Both the position numbers and the translations under genes were made by a program. This document shows positions 62,971 through 64,000 of a DNA stretch of 64,000 nt, piece by piece. The DNA is from Allgaiera indica. Its GTDB lineage: Bacteria; Pseudomonadota; Alphaproteobacteria; Rhodobacterales; Rhodobacteraceae. How positions within the stretch are numbered: the first letter of the stretch is position 1; each line of letters starts with the position of its first letter. Below the pieces are notes generated by a model. That model saw only the letters and a program-made list of their open reading frames with translations. It was not told the origin of the DNA and did not search any database. The stretch is from NCBI RefSeq assembly GCF_900106675.1, contig NZ_FNOB01000004.1:1-64000 (forward strand). The letters run 5' to 3'.

Positions 62971-63020
62971 GCGGGGGCGCTGCCCCCTGCACCCCCGGCG
63001 TATTTGGGGAACAATGAAAG
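62971..63020 (+). repeat. Hybrid interspersed element: type A head with type B tail
   Basis: GGGGGCGCTGCCCCC forms the head and TGCACCCCC the linker, as in type A copies. The tail is GGCGTATTTGGGGAACAATG and AAAG, as in type B copies at 13296 and 29576. It starts three bases after the LysR stop. Confidence 0.85.
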
Positions 63021-63046
63021 CCAAGGGCGCCTCGGGTCTTCTTCGT

Positions 63047-63079
63047 GGGGGAAATATCCCCCGGGGGGTTACCCCCCGG
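63047..63079. terminator. Pair of hairpins between lysR and the OmpA-family gene
   Basis: GGGGG-AAATAT-CCCCC (63047-63062) and CCGGGGGG-TTA-CCCCCCGG (63061-63079) are two adjacent stems that share two bases, so only one forms fully at a time. They sit between convergent genes and probably help end transcription from either side, although no T-run follows. Confidence 0.5.
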
Positions 63080-63094
63080 CGCCAAGGCGCGCCT

Positions 63095-64000
63095 CTACTG
63101 GCCTGAATCCACCATCGCCTCAACCCTGCGGTTGCGCTCTCGTCCGGCCTTGGTGTCGTTCGAGGCCCGCGGCGCGAGATAGCCCACTCCGGCGGCGGCG
63201 ATCTTCTTGGGATCGACGCCATAATCCTTGATCAGCCGGTCCCGCACGGATTCGGCGCGCTTCTTCGACAGCGCCAGATTGGGTTCCAAGCCGCCGGTCG
63301 TGTCGGTATGGCCGACCAGGGTGATATGCTGGTCGGGATGGGCCTTCATGTAATCCGCGATCGTGCGGAGCGAGCCGTATTCGCCCGGCGCCAGATCGGA
63401 CGAGCCCGAGGAGAAGTCGAGATCATCGAGCGGCACCGCGACGCCCGCGGCCAGGCCCGCGGCCACGTCCTGGGGCGGCGGGGCCGGGATCGCGGCGGGA
63501 GGGGGTCCGGCATCGGGCGGCGATTGTTTGGCGGCGGTGGCCTTGGCGGCAGCGGGCAGCGGAAGGCCCACGCGGATCACCTCGACAAAGCGCGATTCCG
63601 CGCTGCGGCTGACCAGCAGGCCCACATATTGCGGCCCGGTATCAGCCTGGCGGCGCGTCACCAGATAGCGGAAATCGCCCAGATCGACGTGCATCTGCGG
63701 CTCTGGCAGAATTTGCAGGTGATAGCGGAAATCGAAACCGCCGCAGGCGCGCGTGTCGCATTCATAAAGCGGCGTGAACCTCTTCGTTTCCAGTTGGGCG
63801 CGCAGATCGGCCATCACCTGCAGCGTCGTAAGATCGCGCTGGTCTACGCGCCAGGCCCGGATCAGCACCGGCCCCTCGGCGCGCTTTGCCTGGAAACCGC
63901 CATCCTTCCACGGCCCGACCGGAAAGCGGTAGGATCCAAGCACGCTGCTCTTTTCAGCGCGAAGTTCCGCCTTGGCCGGAAGATCCAGTGTCAGCGCCCA
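63095..64000 (-). CDS. OmpA-family peptidoglycan-binding protein (5' end outside window)
   Basis: At least 301 residues; the frame stays open to the window edge. The N-terminal visible part is a beta domain with YECDTRACGGFDFRYHLQIL, where two Cys could form a disulfide. A Pro/Ala linker follows, then an OmpA C-terminal domain with DLDFSSGSSDLAPGEYGSLR, HITLVGHTDTTGGLEPNLAL, LSKKRAESVRDRLIKDYGVD and GRERNRRVEAMVD, including the diaminopimelate-binding Asp and Arg. It probably tethers the envelope to peptidoglycan. Confidence 0.9.
   Translation of the reverse strand, partial: WALTLDLPAKAELRAEKSSVLGSYRFPVGPWKDGGFQAKRAEGPVLIRAWRVDQRDLTTLQVMADLRAQLETKRFTPLYECDTRACGGFDFRYHLQILPEPQMHVDLGDFRYLVTRRQADTGPQYVGLLVSRSAESRFVEVIRVGLPLPAAAKATAAKQSPPDAGPPPAAIPAPPPQDVAAGLAAGVAVPLDDLDFSSGSSDLAPGEYGSLRTIADYMKAHPDQHITLVGHTDTTGGLEPNLALSKKRAESVRDRLIKDYGVDPKKIAAAGVGYLAPRASNDTKAGRERNRRVEAMVDSGQ

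Overview
The window looks like chromosomal DNA of an alphaproteobacterium of the Rhodobacterales (Rhodobacter/Paracoccus-like). The support is high GC with strong third-position bias, a PetP/PetR regulator pair, a methylsuccinyl-CoA dehydrogenase of the ethylmalonyl-CoA pathway, a YlxR protein carrying a C-terminal L7Ae-like part, and a long SecA with a zinc-binding tail. No species call is made. Most of the window is ordinary core genome; the accessory-looking parts are the left 2 kb and a small polysaccharide-type locus beside tRNA-Leu.

Layout. 1-2078: the end of an IS5-type element, broken gene fragments, two small minus-strand ORFs and a 269-residue unknown protein with a HEPN-like RNxxxxH motif. 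2079-10433: gyrB, a LysE exporter, a VOC protein, recF, dnaN, dnaA and rpsT, all on the minus strand; no DnaA-box cluster was found, so oriC is not assigned here. 10689-15379: a TauE/SafE permease, mcd, xylB and tspO. 15542-21153: the rimP-nusA-ylxR-infB operon with a predicted attenuator in its leader and a strong terminator. 21464-24485: a 45-residue conserved-looking ORF, then ppiC-type isomerase, argJ and mutT (minus strand). 24525-28611: secA and an exported protein of unknown function. 28693-33534: radC, dnaJ and dnaK with an RpoH-type promoter, and a divergent alkB. 33603-38752: petR, petP, ilvE, a 65-residue ORF, queG, an FzlA-like GST-fold protein and mtgA. 38871-46046: a four-gene glutamate synthase operon in the order gltD, unknown exported protein, GFA protein, gltB. 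46263-48343: uppP, an NDUFA9-like epimerase and tRNA-Leu(CAG). 48505-52125: a sugar-nucleotide epimerase, a GT4 glycosyltransferase, a 63-residue exported protein and a YihY membrane protein. 52119-57529: tamB and tamA. 57938-64000: an SDR reductase, recO, a 2,4-dienoyl-CoA reductase, a LysR regulator and an OmpA-family protein cut by the window end.

How genes work together. Replication and repair genes (dnaA, dnaN, recF, gyrB, recO, radC, alkB) lie in two stretches. Translation and transcription-termination factors form one operon. Envelope functions (mtgA, uppP, tamAB, OmpA, glycosyltransferase, FzlA-like) recur in the right half. Carbon and nitrogen assimilation is represented by Mcd (acetyl-CoA assimilation), FadH (unsaturated fatty acid oxidation) and glutamate synthase.

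The most interesting cross-cutting signal is a family of intergenic elements: a G-rich/C-rich hairpin followed by one of two conserved tails (GGAGTATTTTCGCCAAGATG or GGCGTATTTGGGGAACAATG). At least eight copies are scattered over the window. One copy joins the head of the first type to the tail of the second, and one is an inverted pair of tails.
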